DNA of 64,000 nt from Nannochloris sp. 'desiccata' (Eukaryota; Chlorophyta; Trebouxiophyceae; Chlorellales; Chlorellaceae), in NCBI GenBank assembly GCA_019044685.2, contig JAGTXX020000003.1:992001-1056000 (forward strand), written 5' to 3'. The translations under genes were made by a program, and so were the position numbers. The notes under the pieces are model-generated. The model was not told the origin of the DNA. It was given only the letters and a program-made list of their open reading frames with translations, and did no database searches. Numbering within the stretch: position 1 is the stretch's first letter; every line of letters starts with the position of its first letter. This document shows positions 45,519 through 55,111 of the stretch, in pieces.

Positions 45519-47963
45519 TTAGAACTTGGGGCAAGACATCAGAGGGGCAGGGCCATTAAGGCCCCCCAATGTATTCTGAACCCACTCACCATTGAGCAAG
45601 GCATCCTTCACCTTCAATTCAAACAAACGCATGAACTCATCCCATTCTTGAGCAGTGAGACCAGAAAATACGCCTTGAGAAGCAGAAGATGCATTCGCAG
45701 AATGCTGCTGAACAAGAGGAGGGTATGCTTGCGCACGAGCTGCTTTACCCCGACGACCACCACCACCACGTTGACGACGGTGGTGCGTCTTGTTATTGTT
45801 TGCCGCTGCTGCTCGTCTCGCAGCAGGTTTTCCTGCTGTAGCAAACCCATTGGGAAGTAAAGAAGTAGCCATGGGAAACGCAGAAGATTTGCTACGGCCA
45901 GCAAGAAGGCCTAGAGATGATCCCATATCCCCACTGGAAGAATCCACAGAATGCATTCGTAAAGCATGCATCTTTTGCTCGGCTCCAGTAGGTGAGTCGC
46001 TATCATAACTGGTAGGTAATGAATCTGAAGAGGCTAATGCAGAGCCAAAGGAGACGCCGACAACTGCACCAGGGGTGGCGAGTTCGCCTGTGCGGCGGAC
46101 TACAAGGGATGGTGCATTGGTCAACCGACGCAACAAAACAAAGGCATCTGGGGATGCAGGTAGAGGGGTACGATGACCATTACCGTCTTCATCCATAGAA
46201 AACAAAGCATCGTCTACGTTGTTGCTGCCCATCGTAACAGCACCAACAATCTTAATTTTACCACCAGTAGTACCGACCGTGGCAATTGCAGCAGGGGTTC
46301 TAACACTTACAGAGGCATCGCCATCTTCTCGATCAAATTGGAAGTGTGTCGTGGCAGATTCACCTCCAGGAGAGGTGTCCCCATCTTCAAGAACAATTGA
46401 TCCACCTTCTACACTCAGCATAGCTTCTGCCTCGTCATCACCTTCTTTCAAAGGAGATAATACACCCCCTCCAAGACCGCCAAATTGACCAACACCAACT
46501 GTACCCCCAACTCCTACACCTACATCTTCATCTTCGCTTTCAGTGTCGCTGACTTCTTCTTCTTCTTCTCCTTCTTCCTCCTCTCCATAGTCACTCACCA
46601 ACGCCGCCGCAGCTTCAGCGTCAATTTCATCGCGGACAGAAGCACAGAGCTTCTCCAGCTCTGAAGGATCATCATCCAAACCAATCAAAGGACGGGTAAC
46701 GACACCTGCAATGTCTGACAAACTTAAACCAGCAGCTGCACAGCGCTTCAATAATGTAGTCGACACCTCCAACAACCTAAGACTTTCTTCTCTAAGACCA
46801 GGAAGCTCTCTGCGCAGCATATCCGAGTCAGCACGAGGATCTAATTTAGAGATATACTCGAGCTCTTCTTGGCCAAACGGCATCAAGGCTTGCGGCCAGT
46901 GCTGCCACTCGAAATAAGGTGGCTCCAATGCCTCGGGCAAAGCAAACCCATGATCAATAGGGATTAGCTCATATGGTTCCTTTAAATGCAGGTCAGCCAA
47001 GGCAGCAGTATCCATACGAGCAAGGCTGCTATGGGGACGCACTCGTCTAACGAGGATATTTCCTGCATGGCGGTCGGTATTAAATAAACGAATATCTAAG
47101 ATTCCAATACGCTGTACATCCCGTTTATTAAACCGAGAAGCGCCGAGTTCGGAGGTGTCACACTCGTGTGGAGCGTATTCTTGTAAAGAGCCCAATTTGA
47201 GAGGTAACTCGTTCTCTTCATCGATATAAGAGGCAGGGTCGGAAGACTCACACCTCTCTGTACTCTCACCAGATTGCTGCTGCTGCTGCTGAGATAACCC
47301 ATTACTATTGGTAGTATCAATATCAGTGTTGTTTTCAGATGCTATATGGAATACAGGGTGAGACATCCGAACCATCACAGTATGAGGTACGCTTGCAAAG
47401 TGATCATGATCGAGCAAGTACGCTGCTACCTCACGGGAAGCAGCTTCTCCCACACGAACAGTGGGCTTTAGACCCGGCTCTCCCAACTGGCGACCTACAA
47501 AACCTTTGGGATTATTCGGTGCCATGGGTTCTTCATCACAAGGCTTCATAATGGCAATCTTGACGCCCGCTTCATTTCGGAAGAAATACGTTCCCCCGAG
47601 ACCTTCTGTTGCTGCCTCTGGGTCTTGGTGGGCTTTAAGGCCACGCATGACGCCACGCATTATCTTTTTGACACCAGGGGTGAGGTGGGTATACTCAGCA
47701 GGGCGGACATCACCAGCTCGAGGGAGACCTGGAGAGACGCCATACGTAGTTTCCAAGGTGGCAGCAGTAGGGGGAGGGGGTGTTGCAGTCCGGGAATTAA
47801 GCAAACCAAGAATGGAACGATTAAGGCCACTACCCCCTGCATCTTCACGGGTGCTGGCGTAGTCAGTGGATCGACGGGTTGAGAAGGAAGGGGGGCCTTC
47901 TTTAACCACAAAGCCATGTTGCTTGACCGTTATTACGGCATCTGCTGTTGCGGTAGCTGCCAT
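45519..47963 (-). CDS. Gamma-type phosphatidylinositol 4-kinase-like protein
   Basis: A single-exon frame of 814 residues. The PI3/4-kinase-like domain covers about 120-400: GGTYFFRNEAGVKIAIMKPC, RDVQRIGILDIRLFNTDRHA with GNILVRR (catalytic loop), and YELIPIDHGFALPEAL (DHG in place of DFG). FEWQHWPQALMPF completes a block typical of the plant gamma-type enzymes. Some plant members instead act as protein kinases (UbDK-gamma), so the substrate is unsure. The N-terminal ubiquitin-like repeats of some plant forms are not seen; a Pro/Thr-rich start takes their place. The rest is acidic (EEEEGEEEEEVSDTESEDED) with Gly- and Ser-rich tracts, ending QNTLGGLNGPAPLMSCPKF. Confidence 0.88.
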   Translation of the reverse strand: MAATATADAVITVKQHGFVVKEGPPSFSTRRSTDYASTREDAGGSGLNRSILGLLNSRTATPPPPTAATLETTYGVSPGLPRAGDVRPAEYTHLTPGVKKIMRGVMRGLKAHQDPEAATEGLGGTYFFRNEAGVKIAIMKPCDEEPMAPNNPKGFVGRQLGEPGLKPTVRVGEAASREVAAYLLDHDHFASVPHTVMVRMSHPVFHIASENNTDIDTTNSNGLSQQQQQQSGESTERCESSDPASYIDEENELPLKLGSLQEYAPHECDTSELGASRFNKRDVQRIGILDIRLFNTDRHAGNILVRRVRPHSSLARMDTAALADLHLKEPYELIPIDHGFALPEALEPPYFEWQHWPQALMPFGQEELEYISKLDPRADSDMLRRELPGLREESLRLLEVSTTLLKRCAAAGLSLSDIAGVVTRPLIGLDDDPSELEKLCASVRDEIDAEAAAALVSDYGEEEEGEEEEEVSDTESEDEDVGVGVGGTVGVGQFGGLGGGVLSPLKEGDDEAEAMLSVEGGSIVLEDGDTSPGGESATTHFQFDREDGDASVSVRTPAAIATVGTTGGKIKIVGAVTMGSNNVDDALFSMDEDGNGHRTPLPASPDAFVLLRRLTNAPSLVVRRTGELATPGAVVGVSFGSALASSDSLPTSYDSDSPTGAEQKMHALRMHSVDSSSGDMGSSLGLLAGRSKSSAFPMATSLLPNGFATAGKPAARRAAAANNNKTHHRRQRGGGGRRGKAARAQAYPPLVQQHSANASSASQGVFSGLTAQEWDEFMRLFELKVKDALLNGEWVQNTLGGLNGPAPLMSCPKF

Positions 47964-49048
47964 GTTCTTTGCTGCTGCTCTCGGAGTGAGTAGGACTACT
48001 GGTTTTGGGTGGAAGTGAGGTTACGCCGCAAGGTCAGGGCTCTGTGGCTCGCTCCAAGCATACGCTTCTGTAGTTGATAAAAATCGAAGGATAATTTTGG
48101 TTAGTTTGGGAACCAACTATTGATAAAAGGAATCCTAAAGATACGGCAGACCCAAGATCTTTGAGAAAATTCAAGGGCAGTCGTGTAGAGACAAAAGGCA
48201 AGACAGAGGGGTGAAACCTCGGCCAAGTCGATTATTCTGGAAACGTGTCCACACCAGAAAGTTGCGAAAATTCACAACATTCGGTTCCGATCTCTACCGA
48301 TACGCCCTGGAATACCTCAGATTAGGTTGTTATACCATAAATACGAAACGAAAAAGTGACGTAAAAGGTTCAAGAGCTTGCAGGCAAGGATTCCAAGCTG
48401 GAAGCCCTAGAAGTTCCTCGTGTTCAGTGTTCCTAGCGCTTGCTCTCCCAGTTCTTACCTCACAAAATGGTATACAAGGGTGTTATTGCAGAAAAATGCT
48501 CTGCGAATGCCACTGGTGCTTCACAGCACTAAACGATTGCTTTGCAGAATGTTTGCCAGCAAAACTAAACGACCCGCAAAACGTGTCGCAAATCTTTATA
48601 ACCAGCAGATATAGCTGGCGCAAAGCCAAGGATGTTATATATAACGCGTAGAAGGAAATAAAACGAAAGTAGTATGGTTAATTGCACAGATTTCGGAAGG
48701 AATTAATGGGGCGCAGAGGCCAACCCTGTGTGGGCTGCTCGCTATATAAACAAGAGAGCCTTAGCTCGGAAAGTGAAAGAGTAAAACAAAAATTAGATGG
48801 TTCACTACGGGTTCGGAGTGAATATATGAGAGAGATGCCTGTTTTGGAGCCTCGGAGGAAACACAGAATAGAACTCCTGAGAAATAGCATCTCAGCTCTT
48901 TACAGGCCCATCCTGGTGTTTTTGACATGTGTAGATAAACGATAAATCTCAGCTACGGACAAATTGACCCTCACGAGCTACTCAGCCTTCCCATGTCACG
49001 TTTATCGATTTACTTTTTGATCTAGGCCCACTTTAGACACTTGCTACC
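47964..49048. other. Large divergent intergenic region
   Basis: About 1.1 kb between the PI4K-like and NudC starts. It must contain both promoters. A frame from ATG 48706 (79 codons, MGRRGQPCVGCSLYKQESLS) lies close to a TATA-like TATATAAACAAG at 48741, but has no recognisable domain. A longer frame from about 48211 has no ATG. Neither is called. Confidence 0.45.
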
Positions 49049-50119
49049 ATGATTGAGGAAATTGATACCCCCCAATTCGTCCAGCATTATTTTGAAAAGG
49101 TGTATACTGAGTTAGAACACAGCCCCGAATCATTTTTACGTGCTGCTTTGGAATTTGTTGAACGGCAAGATGGGCTCCTCAGCCAGCCAGGGTCCTTGGA
49201 GTCCTTGACCCGTTTAGCTCAAGAAATAACTCGACGTGGTGCAAATGATGGTTCTCCAGTATCATCCCCAGAGACAGCGCCACCGCCGGTTGTTCCAGCG
49301 CATGCTCCGAGGGAGGCTGTCACCGACTCTGTCACCGCTGACATCTCAAGTCCTGCTATGCCTGCTGCTTCTGCTGAGATGGCAGAAGCAGATGAACCAC
49401 CCCTTATTCCTCACAATAATAATGATGGCGATAGAGATGTAGATGAAGAAGCAGAAAGCAAAGGATATCGTAAGTATAACCTAATCAATACCTAATAGAA
49501 GACTGACTGAATGCATTTTTCCCTTCCCCCGAGTGAGGAACAACAACATGGTTCCTAACTAAACTTGATTAACTCCCTCATTTTATTTTTTTCCCTGTAT
49601 ACAGCTGTAAATGAAGGCAACGGTGCTGATTTTCCTACCTATAGCTGGACTCAATCTCTCAATGAGGCAATCGTCACCATCCCTGTCCCGCCTGGGACCA
49701 AGGGCAAGTTTTGTGATGTTGAGATTTCCCGCAACCATCTCAAAGTGGGGATTAAAGGCGCTGAAACTCCAATTTTGAACGGCGATCTCCCCTTCCCTAT
49801 CAAAACAGACGAAAGTTTTTGGAATCTAGTTGACGGTACATCACTAGAGATTACGCTAGCTAAGGTGGACGCCATGCAATGGTGGAAAGCCGTGGCGGTA
49901 GGAGAGCCGGAGATTGACGCCTCAAAAGTGGAGCCAGAAGCCTCAAAATTATCAGATTTAGATGGCGAAATGCGTGCTACAGTTGAGAAAATGATGTTTG
50001 ATCAACGACAAAAGGCTCTAGGGTTGCCTACTAGTGAAGAAATTGCGAAACAAGAGGCTTATAAAACTTTTATGGAAGCGCATCCAGAAATGGATTTCAG
50101 TGATGCTAAGTTTATGTAG
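49049..50119 (+). CDS. NUDC: NudC-like nuclear distribution protein
   Basis: Exons 49049-49469 and 49605-50119 (135-base intron) give 311 residues. The N-terminal helical part starts MIEEIDTPQFVQHYFEKVYT, followed by a Pro/Ala-rich linker and an acidic part. The join restores SKGYPVNEGNGADFPTYSWT, then QSLNEAIVTIPVPPGTKGKF, the start of the CS (p23-like) domain, which runs to about 245 with WNLVDGTSLEITLAKVDAMQ and WWKAV. The end (EIAKQEAYKTFMEAHPEMDF then SDAKFM) is the conserved NudC C-terminus. NudC proteins are Hsp90 co-chaperones that support dynein function. Confidence 0.95.
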
Positions 50120-50272
50120 GAAGAGAACATCTAGTTGTTTAAGGTTTTATTAAACAGTGTGCAAAGCAGAATAAAGACAGATAGAGAAAAATGGTACCAA
50201 GGGTAATAAAAGGTGGGAAATATAAATTTTGAGTTTAAAATATAAAATTTGGTACTATTCTTCAACCTCGTA

Positions 50273-51661
50273 CTACTTTTCCATTAGATATTGATCTAGT
50301 AACCTCACTACAGCAGGATATATCTTTTCCGCAGAAGACAACCCCCATGTAAAATCTATATGCTCAAAACTTAATTCGCTTTGAAAATAAACAAGGGCAC
50401 CTGGTGGGAGTGACTCAACTAAAGCTTCGACGTCAACAGGATCTGCTAATATGTCTTGAATTCCGGAAAAGATCGCTATCGGCACGTCTGTAAGCGCAGA
50501 TAAGTTGAATGAAGGTGGTATATCTGTATTATATATCCGTTTATTGCAATTACGAGGGCTACCAAGACCATTTTCCAAGGGACTGGTACGGGCAGTAGTG
50601 AAACAGGTATTTCCATAGTCGTAGCGGCGAAACAAAGATGTTCTTTCTTCCCCACTTTGACGAATAAGTTGCGCCCAATGGGCCATATTTTTAACTGAAG
50701 TACCACTAGGAGCATAGGCTACGTAGGTTGGGAGGCGTGTAACGTTTAAGTTGTGGGGATTGAAACCGCAAATAGCGGTCAGAATAGAGGTGCATGCCAA
50801 CGGTGATGTTTTGCACACCGCACTAAATATATCTGCCGTTGCTTTCCTAGCAGGTAAGAACTCATGCTGACCCAACATATCAAACATCTGGTCAGTATGA
50901 AGCTGGGCTAAAAGGAGAAATGGAATTGAAGAGGTATATCGTAGAAAAATCGCTGGGGCTAGCGCTATGAGGGCGGCAATTTTCTGTTGCAACGCTGGCT
51001 TTGCTGACAGGGCGGCAAAGGCTTGTGTAGCTCCTTGAGAATGCCCAACGTAGGCTAACTTGGTATATTTTGCATCGGTGTTGGATAGAATGTACTGTAC
51101 AACAGCAGGGATGTCGTAATCAGCCATGTCATCGAAAGAGAAGTCCCAAAAGAAAGAAGAAGTTGGCCCAGTGGGTTGGAACCCAGTGTGGTTACGAGAA
51201 AATGCATTTCCCCTAGAATTGCCCAGCCAGACGTCATATCCATGATCTGCTAAAATAAATCCGAGGCTTTGGTGTGGAAAATTAACCACAAACGTGGCAG
51301 AGCTGTCGAGAAGCCCGTGTTGGAGCAGCACTGGTGGTCCAGCCTTGGGAGGTGGCATCGGTGGTGCGGTATTTGTTTTATGATCATCGTTTTCTTTTTT
51401 AAAGGAATTTTTCGCTCTCAATTTCACTACGTCTCTTCCATGTGGTATGCGATATAGTCCGAGGACATAGCCATCCCCTGTAGTTACAAAATGTTCCTCT
51501 AAGGGGTAGCCAGCGATCTCGACGAGCTCCTGCATCTTAGAATGCTCAAAACCCAGGTGTGAAGGCATCTCGGTAGAATCTTGTGACAGTCCAGAGCATA
51601 GATGCATGCATGATAATCCAATGGCCAAGGTGATAAGGCCTCGAAAGCTCGTTCTGTTCAT
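50273..51661 (-). CDS. Acid lipase / gastric-lipase-family secreted lipase
   Basis: A single-exon frame of 462 residues. A signal peptide is visible (TSFRGLITLAIGLSCMHLCS). The AB-hydrolase lipase start is EIAGYPLEEHFVTTGDGYVL. The oxyanion region is LLQHGLLDSSATFV and the nucleophile elbow is VGHSQGATQAF. Acid and base residues are in SGIQDILADP and FEHIDFTWG. N-glycosylation sequons (NHT, NVT) support secretion or lysosomal/vacuolar targeting. The family cleaves triacylglycerols and sterol esters. There is no membrane anchor besides the signal. It converges with NudC and diverges from PrimPol across about 270 bases. Confidence 0.94.
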   Translation of the reverse strand: MNRTSFRGLITLAIGLSCMHLCSGLSQDSTEMPSHLGFEHSKMQELVEIAGYPLEEHFVTTGDGYVLGLYRIPHGRDVVKLRAKNSFKKENDDHKTNTAPPMPPPKAGPPVLLQHGLLDSSATFVVNFPHQSLGFILADHGYDVWLGNSRGNAFSRNHTGFQPTGPTSSFFWDFSFDDMADYDIPAVVQYILSNTDAKYTKLAYVGHSQGATQAFAALSAKPALQQKIAALIALAPAIFLRYTSSIPFLLLAQLHTDQMFDMLGQHEFLPARKATADIFSAVCKTSPLACTSILTAICGFNPHNLNVTRLPTYVAYAPSGTSVKNMAHWAQLIRQSGEERTSLFRRYDYGNTCFTTARTSPLENGLGSPRNCNKRIYNTDIPPSFNLSALTDVPIAIFSGIQDILADPVDVEALVESLPPGALVYFQSELSFEHIDFTWGLSSAEKIYPAVVRLLDQYLMEK

Positions 51662-51931
51662 GGCTTTTCGAGATTCCTCTTCCTTGCAGATTCAAAATTT
51701 TAAATCGAAAATGCAGCCAACCTGTCATGTCGAAGCATCTTTATGTTCATAGTAAACATCATTGTGAAGTGACTACAAAAATCTGCCCATCTGCTTTGAG
51801 AGCAAAAATTGAAATATCCCTAACTTAGGGAAAATATTAGTAATATTTACTAGGGATTTCAAGGCCATCTCAAAATATATTCGCAAGCATTTTCAATTGT
51901 AGTATATTAGACATAACACAATAGGAGAGGC

Positions 51932-53728
51932 ATGGCGCCCGGTCCTAGCTTGCTGCAGAGCATTCGATCTGCCCCCAAGAAATTGAAACATGATCTGCCT
52001 CCAAAACCACGCGAATCAACGGCTACAGCCGAAGCAACAAGACAATTGCCACCATTAGATACTAATAGGGATGCAATATCAGGCCGTTCTGTCGATATTA
52101 ATACCAAAAACACCAAGAGTGCAGCAACTGCTCCCGCTGCTCCTCTGCCTCAGCCTCAGAGTGACCCCACTACTGAGCAACCTGCTAAGAAACTCAAATC
52201 TATGGCTTCAAAATCCTTCTACAAATCAAATGCTTTACGTTTAGAACACGTCGAAGAGCGTGTTCTCCGTTTTTTAGCTCAGATTCGAGATCGAGCAGTT
52301 GCTGGCGGTGCCATCGGCCAAACCTGGCGGCAGTTTCCTACTCAACAAGCTGCCTTTGACTTTGCTGACCGAGAAGACCCTTCAGGAGAACGTCTCCGTA
52401 TCTTTTCTGTAGAACTAGCGTCTACTGGTACCCGTCGTTTCCTTGTGACTAGTTATATAGAATTTTGGAAGCGGTATCACACCATGATCCCGCACCACCG
52501 CCATTACTACGAAATTATTAGACAAGGGTGGCCATGCAACTTGTATTTAGACCTAGAATTTAATGTAGAAGATAACCCTGATAGAGATGGTCAAGCTGCA
52601 GTGGATGCCGTGCTGTGCATGCTACGACAAGTCTTGCAACAACGTCTTAACGTTCAGCTTGAGGATCAAGGTATACTCGAGCTCGATTCAAGTACGGAAA
52701 AGAAATTTTCTCGTCATCTAATTGTACGATTACCCGGTGCTGCATTTGCTAGTAATATCCATGCAGGAGTATTAATACAAAATATCTGCAAACTGGCCAC
52801 GGAAAAACGAGATTCTGATCCTTCTTGCGCTCAGTTATTATTTGTGAAAAAAGGCGCCGATGAAGACGCTTTCTTTATTGATACTGGGGTATACACACGA
52901 AATCGAGCTTTTAGACTACATTTATCTTCAAAAGCAGGCAAAACAGCAACGTTATTACCAACGGGAAGGTATGGAACAGCCGGTCTTCGCACAGAAAAGT
53001 TATTTTTTGATTCTCTCGTTTGCAACGTCGCTCCAGAAACTCGACTTCTTCGATGCTTTGATGAAAATAACGCACCTATTTCTGCAGCTGCTGCCCGTGC
53101 AGCAGCCAAAAAACTATTTGGTAACCATAATAACAGCAATGGAAATGGCCAAGATAGTACTATAAATAACACGTCCACGCCTGTGCTCCCCCATACCGGC
53201 CCTTCCCCTTACCCAGACATCGATTCTTTTATCGAATCTGTTTCCAGCAGCGCAGATCCAACCGGTCCTCGTGGATTCATCCGATCCTGGGTTGCTCTGG
53301 ACACCAATTGCGGTATTATCCTGTATAATATAAAAGGGAGTAGATATTGTGGCAATATCGGACGGCATCATAGAAGCAACGGTGTGTTCTATGTGGTGGA
53401 TCTACAGCAAGGGGTATGGTATCAGAAGTGTTATGATCCTGAGTGTAGGATATATAGATCACCTGTGACTGCGTTGCCAGAAGAATTGGTGACGGTGCAT
53501 CCTGGTGGTTTTAGTGAGGACGAGGAGGGAGAAGAGAAAGATGTTGATGTCGGCAATGAGGGACGGCAGGTTGAAGAACGAAGGAAAGAAGAGAATCCTG
53601 TTGAGGATCAAGCAGGAAATAGGAAGAGTCCTGGAGAGGTATTGTGGGGTGACGCTGAGGATAATGAATGGGATGAAGCAGCTGTTGCTGCTGTTGAGGA
53701 AACAGAATGCGCACGAGCGTTTTTGTAG
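51932..53728 (+). CDS. PRIMPOL: PrimPol-type primase-polymerase
   Basis: An intronless frame of 598 residues. The archaeo-eukaryotic primase core shows CNLYLDLEFN (the DxE metal pair), DSSTEKKFSRHLIVRL (the SxK/H nucleotide motif) and FIDTGVYTRNRAFRLHLSSK (third metal Asp). A UL52-type zinc knuckle follows at about 460-510: SRYCGNIGRHHRSNGVFYVV then YQKCYDPECRIY, with Cys-His-Cys-Cys. PrimPol reprimes and copies past lesions in nucleus and mitochondria. The first 100 residues are Pro/Ala-rich and the C-terminus is acidic (EDEEGEEKDVDVG; EDNEWDEAAVAAVEETE), where the animal protein binds RPA. The inverted duplication begins right after its stop. Confidence 0.95.
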   Translation: MAPGPSLLQSIRSAPKKLKHDLPPKPRESTATAEATRQLPPLDTNRDAISGRSVDINTKNTKSAATAPAAPLPQPQSDPTTEQPAKKLKSMASKSFYKSNALRLEHVEERVLRFLAQIRDRAVAGGAIGQTWRQFPTQQAAFDFADREDPSGERLRIFSVELASTGTRRFLVTSYIEFWKRYHTMIPHHRHYYEIIRQGWPCNLYLDLEFNVEDNPDRDGQAAVDAVLCMLRQVLQQRLNVQLEDQGILELDSSTEKKFSRHLIVRLPGAAFASNIHAGVLIQNICKLATEKRDSDPSCAQLLFVKKGADEDAFFIDTGVYTRNRAFRLHLSSKAGKTATLLPTGRYGTAGLRTEKLFFDSLVCNVAPETRLLRCFDENNAPISAAAARAAAKKLFGNHNNSNGNGQDSTINNTSTPVLPHTGPSPYPDIDSFIESVSSSADPTGPRGFIRSWVALDTNCGIILYNIKGSRYCGNIGRHHRSNGVFYVVDLQQGVWYQKCYDPECRIYRSPVTALPEELVTVHPGGFSEDEEGEEKDVDVGNEGRQVEERRKEENPVEDQAGNRKSPGEVLWGDAEDNEWDEAAVAAVEETECARAFL

Positions 53729-53730
53729 AA

Positions 53731-54267
53731 TATTGCTCAAAAAGGTCTTGCTAACGATAATTTGCAAGTTTTATTATGTAACACGATTTTTGAGTTCATA
53801 AATGATCTAATTTCAGTCGTAGAGGCGTCAGAAAAAGGCAGCTAGCTTTAAAAAATTGGAATTGCTTCTGAAATAGTGACACAGTTCTTGGCGTCGGTGG
53901 CTCTCCCCAGGATGGCCAACGTGATTTCATTTGAATTGTACAGTATTGCCTTAGTTGCGTGTGCCTTGTAGGAATCATTTAACTATGTGCAGGTGCCGAG
54001 TTACCAATGTTGCCAATTTTGCAGGGTGGAGGGAAACCCAACGACAGCGACCATGACCCCCCCTCGGATGATACCGGCTACAACTTGGACACTGAAGAAC
54101 ATATGCAAGGTACAAATGGTGTGCAGGAATATACTATCTTAGCTAACTTTTTGCCTGACCTTCGAGCGTGATCATGTTCTAATTTGCTGCAGATGGTGAT
54201 CTCCCGCCAGCCTCTTCCGCCTGGCACCAGTGTGGCTCAAAAGTCTGCAAGAGAAACAGTGGTTACT
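53731..54267 (+). repeat. Left arm of an inverted duplication (two blocks)
   Basis: Two blocks are each repeated, inverted, at 54842-55062. Block A is 53731-53809 (79 bases) and starts two bases after the PrimPol stop; its inner half is nearly identical to 54981-55062. Block B is 54134-54267 (134 bases) and matches 54842-54975 with about four differences. Between A and B lie 324 bases (53810-54133) that the right arm lacks, replaced by five bases. Block B contains a CTGCAG acceptor and an open stretch (DGDLPPASSAWHQCGSKVCK). Confidence 0.85.
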
Positions 54268-54428
54268 GGTCTGCTCTAGCCTTGAAGCGGGAGTTGTTAG
54301 GGTGGACGGAAAATTCAGCATTAGCTAATCTGGAAGCCATATCCACACTAGAGACCAGACCAGACCACATATTCACGGTAATCAAACCACCAATCATAGC
54401 AGGTTCTGCTAATTTTACCCCGGAGTAA
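54025..54428 (+). pseudogene. Exon-like remnant of an unknown gene overlapping the left arm
   Basis: Two exon-like pieces, 54025-54109 and 54193-54428, have acceptor (TTTTGCAG, TTTGCTGCAG) and donor (AAGGTACAA) signals in matching phase. Joined they read GGGKPNDSDHDPPSDDTGYN ... EEHMQ|DGDLPPASSAWHQCGSKV and end at TAA. In this frame the two arms differ by one silent and one conservative change, whereas the other frame shows amino-acid changes, so this may be the ancestral frame. There is no start, so it is likely a fragment or unfinished gene. Confidence 0.3.
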
Positions 54429-54916
54429 GGCGTAGCACTGTTTTTACCATGCCCAGCTGGCCCAAGGCCTCCAGGGGTAGAAAAATTACCACGCACACGA
54501 GTGGGGCTATTGGGCAAAGCTCTTCCAGTCGCAGGAGAGTGTAAAGCACACTCCCCAGCAGGGGAGTTCTTGGTGCACTTGCAAACATGGTAACAGCCAG
54601 CAGTCGATTTGGTGAAGGCACAAGCCAGATGCGAACCATCAGCTGCTTTCTTTCCATGTTTGCATAGACAAACTACCTTGCCGGTACGGCGACCTGGACA
54701 TGAAATCGAAGTGGCCAGCGGAGCAAGTTTGATGACACCACTGGCAATTTTTCCCAGCTGCGCCAGTGCAATGCAACAGTTTTTGCTGTGCATCTTTGGG
54801 GAAAACTCGTAAAGGCCAGACTGTGTCTTTCTGCTTGTAAAAGTAACCACTGTTTCTCTTGCAGACTTTTGAGCCACACTGGTGCCATGAGGAAGAGGCT
54901 GGCGGCAGATCACCAT
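54263..54916 (-). CDS. Unknown Cys-rich protein between inverted arms
   Basis: A 217-residue frame from ATG 54916 covers the right arm and the central spacer. Its middle is Cys/His/Lys-rich and looks protein-like: SISCPGRRTGKVVCLCKHGK, DGSHLACAFTKSTAGCYHVC, CKCTKNSPAGECALHSPATG. Two CxC pairs and spaced His suggest metal binding. The rest is basic with Gly/Pro. I do not recognise the family. The frame is longer than expected by chance for this composition but has no known start context or homolog. It could be an element-encoded protein, a spliced gene piece or chance. Confidence 0.4.
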   Translation of the reverse strand: MVICRQPLPHGTSVAQKSARETVVTFTSRKTQSGLYEFSPKMHSKNCCIALAQLGKIASGVIKLAPLATSISCPGRRTGKVVCLCKHGKKAADGSHLACAFTKSTAGCYHVCKCTKNSPAGECALHSPATGRALPNSPTRVRGNFSTPGGLGPAGHGKNSATPYSGVKLAEPAMIGGLITVNMWSGLVSSVDMASRLANAEFSVHPNNSRFKARADQ

Positions 54917-55062
54917 CTGCAGCAAATTAGAACATGATCACGCTCGAAGGTCAGGCAAAAAGTTAGCTAAGATAGCATACTAGATAATTTATGAACTCAA
55001 AAATCGTGTTACATTATAAAACTTGGAAATTGTTCTTTTGAAGAAGACCTTTTGGAGCAATA
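54842..55062 (-). repeat. Right arm of the inverted duplication
   Basis: Inverted copies of block B (54842-54975) and block A (54981-55062) lie five bases apart. The outer end stops about 50 bases short of the next gene's stop codon (55112). Sequence inside the arms, including a splice acceptor-like CTGCAG, is the same as in the left arm. Confidence 0.85.
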
Positions 55063-55111
55063 AACATTTTAAATTTACTATCTTCAAGAAGCAAGTTGCT
55101 ACTTTCTGACC

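Noticed and set aside
48211..48651. A 146-codon plus-strand frame upstream of NudC
   Set aside because: No ATG start, no domain, and composition like non-coding DNA.
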